64,000 bases of DNA from Candidatus Cloacimonadota bacterium. Its GTDB lineage: Bacteria > Cloacimonadota > Cloacimonadia > Cloacimonadales > Cloacimonadaceae. Within the stretch, counting starts at the first letter, position 1; every line of letters begins with the position of its first letter. The notes below the pieces were generated by a model that saw only the letters and a list, made by a program, of their open reading frames with translations, did no database searches and had not been told where the DNA came from. Where the stretch lies: positions 1-64,000 of the forward strand of contig JAKPXC010000121.1 in the NCBI GenBank assembly GCA_029567705.1, read 5' to 3'. Both the position numbers and the translations under genes were made by a program. This document shows, in pieces, positions 1-8,342 of the stretch.

Positions 1-1351
1 GCTGGTGCAAAGCCCCGACCTTCTGATCTTGGATGAGCCCACCAATCATCTGGATTTGGATAGCATCGAATGGCTGCAGGATTATCTGGCACAAGAGAAG
101 ATCACCGTGATCTTTGTAACTCACGACCGCTATTTTCTGGATTCCGTCTGTAATCGAATACTGGAGCTGGAGAACAGCCGGGCTTATCTCTATGAGGGCA
201 ATTACACAGAATATATCCGCGGCAAGATGCTGCGAGCCACCGATTTGGAGCGCAAGGAAACCCGACGCCAGGCACAGCTTAAGAAAGAGCTTGATTGGCT
301 GGGACGCGGTGCCAGGGCCCGGAGCAGCAAGCCCAAGAACCATATCGACCGGGTGCGCGAATTGCAGAGTAAAAGCTACCTCATCTCCAATGCCGAGCTG
401 GAGATATCCTTTCAGACAGATCGCTTGGGCAAGACCATCCTGGAACTTCACAAGCTCAGCAAGACTTTGGGTGGTAAGGAGCTCTTCTACGGATTGGATC
501 ATAATTTCCAAGCCAAGGAAAGGATCGGCATCATCGGCCCCAACGGCTGTGGGAAGACCAGCTTGTTGAAGCTGATCTCCGGAGAACTGGATCCCGATCT
601 GGGCAGCATCAAAGTGGGCGTCAATACTCATTTTGCCTATTATAAGCAGGAAGAAGACAGCTTTGATCCCAAGCTCAGCGTATACGATTACATCGCCCAA
701 TATGCCGAAGTGATCAAAACCAAGGACGGCACCAAGTTCACCGCTGCGGAGATGCTGCAGCGCTTCCTCTTCGACGGTAAGATGCAGCAATCCAAGCTCA
801 GCTCTCTTTCCGGTGGAGAAAGGAAGCGGCTCTTTCTGCTCAAGTCCCTCATCTTCGGAGCTAATTTCATCATTCTGGACGAGCCTACCAATGATCTGGA
901 TATCAGAACCCTGGAGATCCTGGAAGACTATCTGGATGCCTTTGCCGGCTGCCTCCTGATCGTCTCCCACGACCGCTTCTTCCTAGATCGCACTGTGGAT
1001 TATCTCTTCATCTTCGAGCCAAGTGGCATCCGCAAGTTCCCCGGTAACTACTCGGATTACCTGCTGGTGCATCGCTTTGAAAAGGAAGAAAAGGAAGAGA
1101 AAGCACCTGACCTAAGGCCTATGAGGGTGCAAACCAAACTCAGTTACAAAGACCAGAGGGAATTGAACGATCTGGAGCTAAGGATCAGCCAGACCGAACA
1201 GGAAATCCAAGGCTTGGAAGATAAGCTGGAACAGCATGCTGCACAGCTCAGCCACGAGGAGTTTCACACCATTAGTGAACGCTTATCCGAACTAAATTCC
1301 ATCCACGAAACACTGATGGAACGCTGGTTTGAGCTCTCCGATAAGTTCTGA
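1..1351 (+). CDS. ABC-F family ATP-binding protein (5' truncated by window edge)
   Basis: LLILDEPTNHLDLDSIEWL, GPNGCGKTSLLKL and LSGGERKRLFLL motifs (two ABC domains) with a coiled-coil C-terminus; frame is open to the window start. Confidence 0.93.
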   Translation, partial: LVQSPDLLILDEPTNHLDLDSIEWLQDYLAQEKITVIFVTHDRYFLDSVCNRILELENSRAYLYEGNYTEYIRGKMLRATDLERKETRRQAQLKKELDWLGRGARARSSKPKNHIDRVRELQSKSYLISNAELEISFQTDRLGKTILELHKLSKTLGGKELFYGLDHNFQAKERIGIIGPNGCGKTSLLKLISGELDPDLGSIKVGVNTHFAYYKQEEDSFDPKLSVYDYIAQYAEVIKTKDGTKFTAAEMLQRFLFDGKMQQSKLSSLSGGERKRLFLLKSLIFGANFIILDEPTNDLDIRTLEILEDYLDAFAGCLLIVSHDRFFLDRTVDYLFIFEPSGIRKFPGNYSDYLLVHRFEKEEKEEKAPDLRPMRVQTKLSYKDQRELNDLELRISQTEQEIQGLEDKLEQHAAQLSHEEFHTISERLSELNSIHETLMERWFELSDKF

Positions 1352-1419
1352 GTATAACGGGGATTGACAAGCTCCAACCCTAACTTTTAACTTCTAACTA
1401 TTAACTATTAACTTTAAAG

Positions 1420-1531
1420 CACTCTATCGCTGTTTGAAAGATCTACAGGGAGCATCATCCCCCTACCTTTTATACGTGGACAGTTTTCTCTGAATTTGGA
1501 CACTTTCCTGTAGAATCTTTTCCTCAGTTGC
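1420..1531 (+). repeat. dispersed ~110 bp element, copy 1
   Basis: ACTCTAT..CTGTTTGAAAGA..TTTTATACGTGGACA..TTTGGACACTTTCCTGTAGAATCTTTTCC; aligns to the reverse complement of 12730-12847. Confidence 0.8.
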
Positions 1532-1604
1532 ATAGTGGCCTTTCTTTCATAGCATTAGATAGCTCAACTTTTTTTGCCCACTACCCGCATCTCCCAGATA
1601 CAAA

Positions 1605-1799
1605 CCAGCCACACGTTCCGTCATTCCGAATTCAGTCCGGAATCCAGTGCGCTCATCACCCTGAATCAATACACAACCACCCAGACCCACCATCCGTCAT
1701 TCCGGATCTAGTCCGGAATCCAGTGCGTTATCCACCCTGAATCAATACACAACCACCCAGCCCCACGTTCCGTCATTCCGGATTTAGTCCGGAATCCAG
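1605..1799. repeat. 76-bp tandem repeat (about 2.5 units)
   Basis: CGTCATTCCG..AGTCCGGAATCCAG starts at 1619, 1695 and 1771; intervening CACCCTGAATCAATACACAACCACCCAG conserved. Confidence 0.9.
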
Positions 1800-1893
1800 A
1801 AAACCCCGCCTCGGCGGGGTGAAATAACCCAGCCCATATTGAGGGCAGAGCCTGAACTATGGGTAAACATATATACACTGCTTAAATCTCATG

Positions 1894-1939
1894 CTACTCT
1901 CCCGGCCGGAGCGCTTGAGCGCTCCGGCTGGGAGAGTAG
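1894..1939. repeat. 46-bp near-perfect palindrome
   Basis: CTACTCTCCCGGCCGGAGCGCTTGAGCGCTCCGGCTGGGAGAGTAG; one G-T position in a roughly 21-bp stem. Confidence 0.9.
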
Positions 1940-2196
1940 CTATTGTTTCTTGTTCTTCTGGTCGTTTCCCGTACCCATGGTTCGCTCCGCTCACCATGGG
2001 CTATGATACATCACCCCGCTCTGCGGGGTTTCCGGGATTCAGCCAAATCGGAGATTGCCGGGGTCCTCAAAACCTAACAAAGTGAGGTTTTGGGGTTATT
2101 AGGCAGCCCCGGGAGCAGAAGCAACTCTCGTCAATATATGTTACCTGTCCCGCGGATCATGCTTCGATGATAAGCGACAAGATGTCGCTTATAGGC

Positions 2197-2283
2197 TGCC
2201 GACTCTTCGCCGTGTCTTGCAGGACTCTTCCCGAACACTTTGCTCGGGAAGAGTCGGGAAAGAGTCGACGAAGAGTCGGCGAC
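2197..2283 (-). repeat. GACTCTTCCCGA palindrome family, copy A (imperfect arms)
   Basis: GCCGACTCTTCG..GGACTCTTCCCGA-ACACTTTGC-TCGGGAAGAGTCGG..CGAAGAGTCGGCGAC; loop is the reverse complement of the loop in copies B and C. Confidence 0.85.
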
Positions 2284-2348
2284 AAATCAGGAAGAAGGAG
2301 GCAATTCGGAGCTTGCCACCCCAACCCTTATGGGTACAACAGGCTAGC

Positions 2349-2684
2349 TTAATCCGGGAAAACCACCGTGAGGAACATCTTGAAGTTTGTGGCGGCTTTC
2401 ACGGCATGCGGGATACCGGCCGGCATCAGGATGGATTCTCCAGTTTTGAGCAGGTGCATCTTCCCTCCGATGGTGATCTCCCCTTCCCCATCCAATACGG
2501 TGATCAAAGCATCGCCGTGAGAGGCGTGGGAGCTGATCTCTTCCCCTGCGGAAAAGGCAAATAGCGTGAGGCTGACGGCTTTGTTCTGCGCCAGAGTGCG
2601 GCTCACGATCTGTCCCTGGCTGTATTGCACCAGTTCATCCAACTTCAGAGCTTGTTCGGTTGTAAGATTCTTGATATAGTTCAT
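2349..2684 (-). CDS. small cupin-domain protein
   Basis: GEEISSHASHGDALITVLDGEGEITIGG...LKTGESILMPAGIPHAVKA cupin motifs; start chosen at MNYIKNLT rather than the longer ORF start. Confidence 0.85.
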   Translation of the reverse strand: MNYIKNLTTEQALKLDELVQYSQGQIVSRTLAQNKAVSLTLFAFSAGEEISSHASHGDALITVLDGEGEITIGGKMHLLKTGESILMPAGIPHAVKAATNFKMFLTVVFPD

Positions 2685-2892
2685 GGTAGTTCTTCCTTCT
2701 GTATGGTTATTAGTGTTGGGATTGCCGCTGGTTTTGGGATGTGCTGCCCGAGACAATCTAAGGACAAACTAAGCCGGGAAGATGGTTTCTCCAAAGGTGA
2801 AAAGATGAAATAGTACTGAACAATTGTGGTATTCTAAATATGAGAGACTTGTCATGTGTTTCCACTCATTGTTACCCAGTGTACACCGAGCC

Positions 2893-2975
2893 GTCTTCTT
2901 GCGAAGGCTGGAATCCATCGTGCGTCTAATAGATTGAGAGACATAGATATGGATTCCTGCCTTCGCAGGAATGAC
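2893..2975. repeat. inverted pair of GTCATTCCTGCGAAGGCAGGAATCCA-type repeats
   Basis: Left 2893-2918 GTCTTCTTGCGAAGGCTGGAATCCAT; right 2949-2975 ATGGATTCCTGCCTTCGCAGGAATGAC. Confidence 0.85.
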
Positions 2976-3119
2976 GCCCACATACTGTTAAGGGTGTTGA
3001 GGATTCCCAGCGTGCAGGTTTTGGGAGTAGATCAGACCAAGCCCGGAAAAAGCAGTTGACAAGAAAGTCTTGCATTTATTTTTGGTTTATAAACTTACTA
3101 AGATGAAAAAGAGGATAAG

Positions 3120-3392
3120 ATGCCACATCACAAATCGCCCAAGAAAAGAATGAAGACCGACGCCAAGCGTCAAGCCCGCAACAACTACGTAAAAAAGACC
3201 ATCAAGACCCTCTCCAAGCAGATCCATGCCGATATGAGCGTTGAAGAACGGGAAACCATGCTGAATAAGCTCTATTCTCAGCTTGATAAGGCAGCCAAGA
3301 AGGGTGTGATCCATTCCAGAACCGCTTCCAGACGTAAATCCCGTCTGGCCGAATTCGTCAACAAGACCCAACCGGAAGCCACAGAAAAGTAA
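3120..3392 (+). CDS. rpsT: 30S ribosomal protein S20
   Basis: 90 aa basic protein MPHHKSPKKRMKTDAKRQARNNYVKKTIKTL...KKGVIHSRTASRRKSRLAEFVNK typical of bS20. Confidence 0.95.
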   Translation: MPHHKSPKKRMKTDAKRQARNNYVKKTIKTLSKQIHADMSVEERETMLNKLYSQLDKAAKKGVIHSRTASRRKSRLAEFVNKTQPEATEK

Positions 3393-3408
3393 ACGGGCCA
3401 AAAAGCTT

Positions 3409-3497
3409 ATCCTGTGATAATATCAGGGTGTTTGGAGCTTTGTTTTATCCTCATGCGGGATACAATGATCCAAACACCCTAGTTTTGTTCACAGGAT
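3409..3497 (+). other. long multi-tier hairpin between rpsT and mtgA
   Basis: ATCCTGTGA(3409-3417)/TCACAGGAT(3489-3497); AGGGTGTTTGGA(3425-3436)/TCCAAACACCCT(3469-3480); inner TATCC/GGGATA. Confidence 0.8.
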
Positions 3498-3555
3498 CTA
3501 TTGTACAGAAAGCGACAGGATGTCGCTTCCACTTTGGAGTAGAAGGACTTAGCCG

Positions 3556-4260
3556 GTGACAAAGAAAGCAGCAGGCAAACCGCTAAAAGGTAAAAAGAAA
3601 CGGCCGTTTCTGATCCGGGTGATCAGGACTGTCTTTGTGGCTCATCTCTGGTTTTGGGGAGTGGTGGCGTTCCTGAGCTTGCTTTACAACTTCATCAATC
3701 CGCCCATCACACCATTGATGCTGAGTCGCTGGATCGAAAAGGGCTATCCCATCCAGGAGCGTAGCTACATCGATCTGGAAGAAATCCCCAAAAGCACTCG
3801 GAATATGGTCGTGAGCCTGGAAGACGGCAATTTCTATAAGCACTTCGGCTTTGAATGGTCTATGATCAAAGAAGCCTATCGCCGCAACGAAAGAGCCGGA
3901 GGCATCCGCTTTGGGGCCAGCACCATCAGTAACCAATTGGCGCGCACCATGTTTCTCACCACTCACCGCAATTACTTCCGCAAGTATCTGGAGATACAGG
4001 TGACCATTATCATGGAGCTGCTGATGACGAAGAACCGGATGCTGGAGCTCTACTTGAACTACATCGAGTGGGGCAAGGGTATTTATGGGATCGAGACTGC
4101 CTCGCTGCATTACTATGGACAATCTTGCGCCAATATCGGCCGCACCCGAAGCATGAAGCTCATCTCCGTGATCACCAATCCCATCAAGTATAGCCCTCAG
4201 AATTACAATCGCTCCGCCTCCGCAAGGGCTCGTTACAGGATGCTGCAAAGATATTATTGA
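3556..4260 (+). CDS. mtgA: monofunctional biosynthetic peptidoglycan transglycosylase
   Basis: GT51 motifs VVSLEDGNFYKHFGFEW, GASTISNQLARTMFLT, ILELYLNYIEWGKGIYGIE-like; N-terminal TM; GTG start. Confidence 0.93.
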   Translation: MTKKAAGKPLKGKKKRPFLIRVIRTVFVAHLWFWGVVAFLSLLYNFINPPITPLMLSRWIEKGYPIQERSYIDLEEIPKSTRNMVVSLEDGNFYKHFGFEWSMIKEAYRRNERAGGIRFGASTISNQLARTMFLTTHRNYFRKYLEIQVTIIMELLMTKNRMLELYLNYIEWGKGIYGIETASLHYYGQSCANIGRTRSMKLISVITNPIKYSPQNYNRSASARARYRMLQRYY

Positions 4261-5570
4261 TGGATCTGAACGAAAAGTTTCTCTATCATATCTGGGATGC
4301 GGGACATCTGAAAAGTGACCTGAAAACCATCTCCGGAAAGAGCTTGAGAATCACGTTTCAGGGACAGTTCAATACTGGCCGGGGGCCGGATTTTTCCTTT
4401 GCCATAATCGAGCTGGAAGGGCAGGCTTTGCAGGGAAGCGTGGAAATCCACCTCAAAACCAGCGATTGGAAGGCTCACGCGCACGAAGAGGATCCCTATT
4501 ACAACCGGGTGATTCTGCACGTGGTTCTGAGCCACAATCAAAACCAGGATTACACTATCAAAGAAGATGGTGAGAGGCTGGAAATCCTGGAGCTGAAGAA
4601 TCAGCTCAGTGCAGATATTCAGAAGCTTCTGGAAACCCACGATCCCCAGCAGGAGGGAGCGCTAAATACCTATTGCGAGCTGCTTTCTGCCATCGATAAC
4701 GATAATCTGAGCGCTCGGCTGGCGCTCTTTGGCAAGCTGCGGTTCCGAGCCAAGGTACGCAGATTCAATGCTATTTTGGGCTTAAGCGATTTTGACCAGC
4801 TTGTCTACGAAGGTATGATGGAAGCGCTGGGCTATGATAAAAACAAGCTCAATTTCTTCAGCCTGGCTTCGGCTATACCCTTGCAGGAAATCAAGCTCTG
4901 GAAAGCTGAAGGCCTGAAGCCGGAAGAACTGATTGCCATCTTTACCTGCTCCAGCGGTCTTCTGCAAAAGAGCTCCAAAGCTTTGCCGGAAGAACAGCGG
5001 TGCCGGCTCTTCTCCACCTATGAAAGCCAGAACTTTTATGCCCAGCCGGTTCTGATCGACTGGCAGCTTTTCCGGGTGCGTCCCGGAGCACATCCGCTCT
5101 ATAGATTGATCGCCTTTCTTTCTGTGCTATATAGGTTTGTGGATAAGGGGCTGATGCTGGGTCTGATGGAAGCTCTGGAAAGCTCGGATGATAAGGCCAG
5201 GTTAACCAGACTGCAAGCTCTCTTCAGCCAAAGCACCGCTTCAGGATATGAAGGCTTGCCCAAACCGGGTAAAGATGTTCTGAAAGCGCTGCTGCTCAAT
5301 ATCTACCTGCCAATTCTTTATCTGTGGCACGAAAAGCACGCTCAAACCGAAGCCAAGCACAGATTGATGGAAGCATATCTCGGCTTTCCTCCCCTGCAGG
5401 AGAACCATGTGATCCGCTCCATGCAGAAGCATATCAATCCCTCTCAGATCCGCCTGGTGAATTCCAAAGCGGTTTATCAGCAAGGCCTGCAGGAACTCTA
5501 TAACCGCTACTGCAGCTATCATCTTTGTAATGAATGTACCCGCTACCACAGCGAGCTTCAGAGCCTGTGA
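4260..5570 (+). CDS. DUF2851 family protein
   Basis: N-terminal LYHIWDAGHLKSDLKTISGKSLRITFQGQFNTGRGPDFSFAIIELEGQALQGSVEIHLKTSDWKAHAHEEDPYYNRVILHVV is typical of DUF2851; the ATG overlaps the mtgA stop. Confidence 0.8.
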   Translation: MDLNEKFLYHIWDAGHLKSDLKTISGKSLRITFQGQFNTGRGPDFSFAIIELEGQALQGSVEIHLKTSDWKAHAHEEDPYYNRVILHVVLSHNQNQDYTIKEDGERLEILELKNQLSADIQKLLETHDPQQEGALNTYCELLSAIDNDNLSARLALFGKLRFRAKVRRFNAILGLSDFDQLVYEGMMEALGYDKNKLNFFSLASAIPLQEIKLWKAEGLKPEELIAIFTCSSGLLQKSSKALPEEQRCRLFSTYESQNFYAQPVLIDWQLFRVRPGAHPLYRLIAFLSVLYRFVDKGLMLGLMEALESSDDKARLTRLQALFSQSTASGYEGLPKPGKDVLKALLLNIYLPILYLWHEKHAQTEAKHRLMEAYLGFPPLQENHVIRSMQKHINPSQIRLVNSKAVYQQGLQELYNRYCSYHLCNECTRYHSELQSL

Positions 5571-5708
5571 TTATGAACGTGATTCAGAACAACCCGGCAA
5601 AGAAGAATATTAGACTTGACTTTATGAGAGCTTACAACATCGTAGTTCCTGTGGTGTTATGAGTTCTGCTTAGCTTTGTAATATAAAAAATCTAAGGAAT
5701 TTCTGAGT

Positions 5709-6515
5709 ATGAAAAAGAGAATCTTTTACCTGCTGATGGTGATGATCCTGGCTATTCTGCCAGCCTGTAACAAGGATAAAAAGAAGCTTCCCAACGATGA
5801 CATCGCGCAAGCCATTACAGACTTCGTTCCCATTCCCTCCATCCAGACTGTGACGACCAAGCTGGAATTGATCAATCCCCCCAAAATTCTGGCTGTCATG
5901 CCCGGAACCGCTTACAAACCCGGTGCCGATGACCAAAGACGCAGCTATGCTTTGGGTGTTTTGCAGGCAGATTTGATGCTGGCTGCCATTGTGGGAAACG
6001 GCAGTGTGCTGGATCGCTATTACGAGGATTATATTGATCTGGCAACTGCTCTGAATCTGGAAAAGCAAGCTGCGGAAGTGAAAACTGCCATGCAGGACTT
6101 AGTAAGAGCCGGCGAATGGGCAGAGATCAGCTCAGCCTGTGCGCAGCTAAAGCAGAAGTATGAGGCTGCGGCCTGGGATTCTGCCCAGTATGAAACTTAC
6201 ACGCTGTACCTTCTGGGTCAGTGGGTGGAAGTATCCCGGCTATATTCTGTCATCTTTGCAGAAGAACAGGCTGAGACGGTTGCAGACAGTCCTTTTGAGG
6301 ATGGACTCTGGACTTCTATTCACAAGAATATGCAGCTCTTCAGCACGGAAGATTTGACGGGAAGTAATTGGTTCCAAAAGTCCTATAATGAAGTGGCCAA
6401 GCTGGCCGAACTCACAGATTCACCTTCCGGTTTCATTGTAAACTCCGCCGCTTTGGGGAAGATCAGTGCTATGACCGGCTTGATCAATGAGATTATCGCC
6501 AAGGATACGCCATGA
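5709..6515 (+). CDS. putative lipoprotein, first gene of coupled envelope operon
   Basis: Signal peptide with lipobox LAILPAC; no recognised domain; its end overlaps the start of the next gene. Confidence 0.75.
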   Translation: MKKRIFYLLMVMILAILPACNKDKKKLPNDDIAQAITDFVPIPSIQTVTTKLELINPPKILAVMPGTAYKPGADDQRRSYALGVLQADLMLAAIVGNGSVLDRYYEDYIDLATALNLEKQAAEVKTAMQDLVRAGEWAEISSACAQLKQKYEAAAWDSAQYETYTLYLLGQWVEVSRLYSVIFAEEQAETVADSPFEDGLWTSIHKNMQLFSTEDLTGSNWFQKSYNEVAKLAELTDSPSGFIVNSAALGKISAMTGLINEIIAKDTP

Positions 6516-7615
6516 GGTCTTTAGGTATTTTTTGTTTGGTTTTTATGCTGCTTGGGCTGGCTTTGCCTCTGATGGGAGAGGCAAGCTTTGAAATCAAGGA
6601 CTTCCCACATGATGCCGGAACAGCTCTGAACCTGGAATGGAAGGGAGCTTCCGGAAGCACTGTCACCATCCAGAAAGCTGATAGTATGCAGGTCTTTCAG
6701 GAACTTCACCAGAGCACGGATGCGGAGGGGTCTTTCACCGATACGGAGCTTTCTCCGGATGAGACTTACCGCTACAGAATGATAGCCGTCTCGGAAGCGG
6801 ATTCGGTATCACAAGTGCTGGAAGCGAGGCCAGTGGAGCAGTGGTTCTATCTGGATAAGCTCTCTTTTCTGCTGATGCTGGTCGTGATTAGTGCGGCAAT
6901 CCTGCTCTATATCTTTGCCGCCAAGCGGGGTAAAGACCTCTTTGTGAGAAGGATAAACGGGCTGGACTCTATGGATGAAGCCATTGGACGTGCCACCGAG
7001 AAGGGCAAGCCTATACTATATGTTCCCGGCATCTCCGATCTGGACGATATTCAGACTATTGCCAGCATGACTATCCTGAGCCATTTGGCGCATAAAGCTG
7101 CCGAGTATGATACCGATCTGATCGTTCCCTGCCGTTTCTCCATGGTGCTCTCAGCAGCGCGGGAAGTGGTGCGGGAATCATACTTAAAAGCAGGGCGTTT
7201 GGATGCCTACAAGGAAAGCAATGTCTTCTATCTCACGGATGACCAATTCGGTTATGTGGCGGGTATAGACGGCATCATGGTGCGCGAGCAGCCTGCCGCC
7301 AATTTCTTTATGGGTTCGTTCTATGCTGAATCTCTGATCCTGGCGGAAACCGGCTTCAGCACAGGAGCCATCCAGACGGCAGGAACCGCTCAGGCTCATC
7401 AATTGCCGTTCTTTGTGGTCTCCTGCGATTATACCTTGATCGGAGAGGAACTCTTTGCCGCTTCCGCCTATCTCTCCAAGGATCCGCAGCAACTAGGCAG
7501 CCTGAAGGGGCACGACTTTGGCAAGCTGCTGATCATCCTTCTGATTCTCTGCGGCATTGTAACGGAATCCCTGGGCTGGAGCTGGTTCAAGGATTTCTTT
7601 GGGAAGGTGTTCTGA
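6512..7615 (+). CDS. membrane protein with FnIII-like ectodomain and DUF6754-like domain
   Basis: Signal peptide, Fn3-like segment (SPDETYRYRMIAVSEAD), TM, then GRATEKGKPILYVPGISDLDDIQTIASMTILSHLAHKAAEYDTDLIVPC, C-terminal TM. Confidence 0.65.
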   Translation: MRSLGIFCLVFMLLGLALPLMGEASFEIKDFPHDAGTALNLEWKGASGSTVTIQKADSMQVFQELHQSTDAEGSFTDTELSPDETYRYRMIAVSEADSVSQVLEARPVEQWFYLDKLSFLLMLVVISAAILLYIFAAKRGKDLFVRRINGLDSMDEAIGRATEKGKPILYVPGISDLDDIQTIASMTILSHLAHKAAEYDTDLIVPCRFSMVLSAAREVVRESYLKAGRLDAYKESNVFYLTDDQFGYVAGIDGIMVREQPAANFFMGSFYAESLILAETGFSTGAIQTAGTAQAHQLPFFVVSCDYTLIGEELFAASAYLSKDPQQLGSLKGHDFGKLLIILLILCGIVTESLGWSWFKDFFGKVF

Positions 7616-7643
7616 TGATGATGCATAAAGTGGGTGTAACAAT

Positions 7644-8342
7644 ATGAAAAGAAACATACCTTTGATAATAGTCTTTCTGGCGGGCTTGGTGGTCTTCGCT
7701 TCGGAATTTATCCCGCACCGTCCTTTCAGCCAGATCAATGAAACTCTGGAACGCTGGTTTATGATAATCTCCGGCTTTGCGATGTTCCTGGGACAGGTGA
7801 GCCTGCTGCGTGTGAACGGTGCAAAGATCAAGAACAAGGTCAAGGATTGGCCTTACTATCTGGCAGGCATGATCAGCTTTGCCTTGATGCTGATCTTTGG
7901 CTTGCTTTGGGGCATGGAAAAGACCGATGGTATTCTGGGAGATGGTGCTTCCATCCAAGCCTGGCTGGGGCTCAAACCCTTTGACTATCTGTTTGAAAAC
8001 GTCTATCAGCATCTCTCGGCCACCATGTTTGCCCTCTTGGCTTTCTACATAGCCTCTGCGGCCTATCGGGCCTTCATTATCCGCAGCTTTGAATCCAACC
8101 TTCTGATGATCACTGCCGTGATCGTGATCCTGGGCAGAAGCAGCTTTGGCACCATGCTCACCGGATGGATTCCGAATAATCTTCCACTCTTGCATCTTCC
8201 CAATCTGACGGACTTCATTATGGAATTTCCCAATTCAGCGGCACAGCGTGCCATCATGATCAGTGCGGCACTGGGTATTGTGGGAAGCAGCCTGAGAATC
8301 ATCCTGGGCATAGAGCGCTCCTATCTGGGAGGTGATAAATGA
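7644..8342 (+). CDS. polytopic membrane protein of unknown function
   Basis: Several hydrophobic segments (IPLIIVFLAGLVVFASEF, LAGMISFALMLIFGLLWG, etc.); stop overlaps the start of the next gene. Confidence 0.75.
   Translation: MKRNIPLIIVFLAGLVVFASEFIPHRPFSQINETLERWFMIISGFAMFLGQVSLLRVNGAKIKNKVKDWPYYLAGMISFALMLIFGLLWGMEKTDGILGDGASIQAWLGLKPFDYLFENVYQHLSATMFALLAFYIASAAYRAFIIRSFESNLLMITAVIVILGRSSFGTMLTGWIPNNLPLLHLPNLTDFIMEFPNSAAQRAIMISAALGIVGSSLRIILGIERSYLGGDK

Noticed and set aside
1605-1799. 76-bp tandem repeat as a CRISPR array
   Set aside because: The whole unit, including the spacer-equivalent, is conserved; only about 2.5 units; no cas genes.
1974-2030. CCCATGGTTCGCTCCGCTCACCATGGG..ACCCCGCTCTGCGGGGT as a novel element
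   Set aside because: Resembles a repeat style I associate with many FCB-type genomes; kept only as part of the repeat-island observation.
2769-2981. 70 aa ORF starting MGVIPAKAGIH
   Set aside because: The PAKAGI peptide is the well-known translation artefact of the GTCATTCCTGCGAAGGCAGGAATCC repeat.
3583-4248. 221 aa minus-strand ORF opposite mtgA
   Set aside because: Fully antisense to a well-supported GT51 gene; no recognisable domain; shadow ORF.
7587-8195. 202 aa minus-strand ORF
   Set aside because: Antisense to the coupled membrane operon; low-complexity composition (H/Q/D-rich) typical of shadow ORFs.
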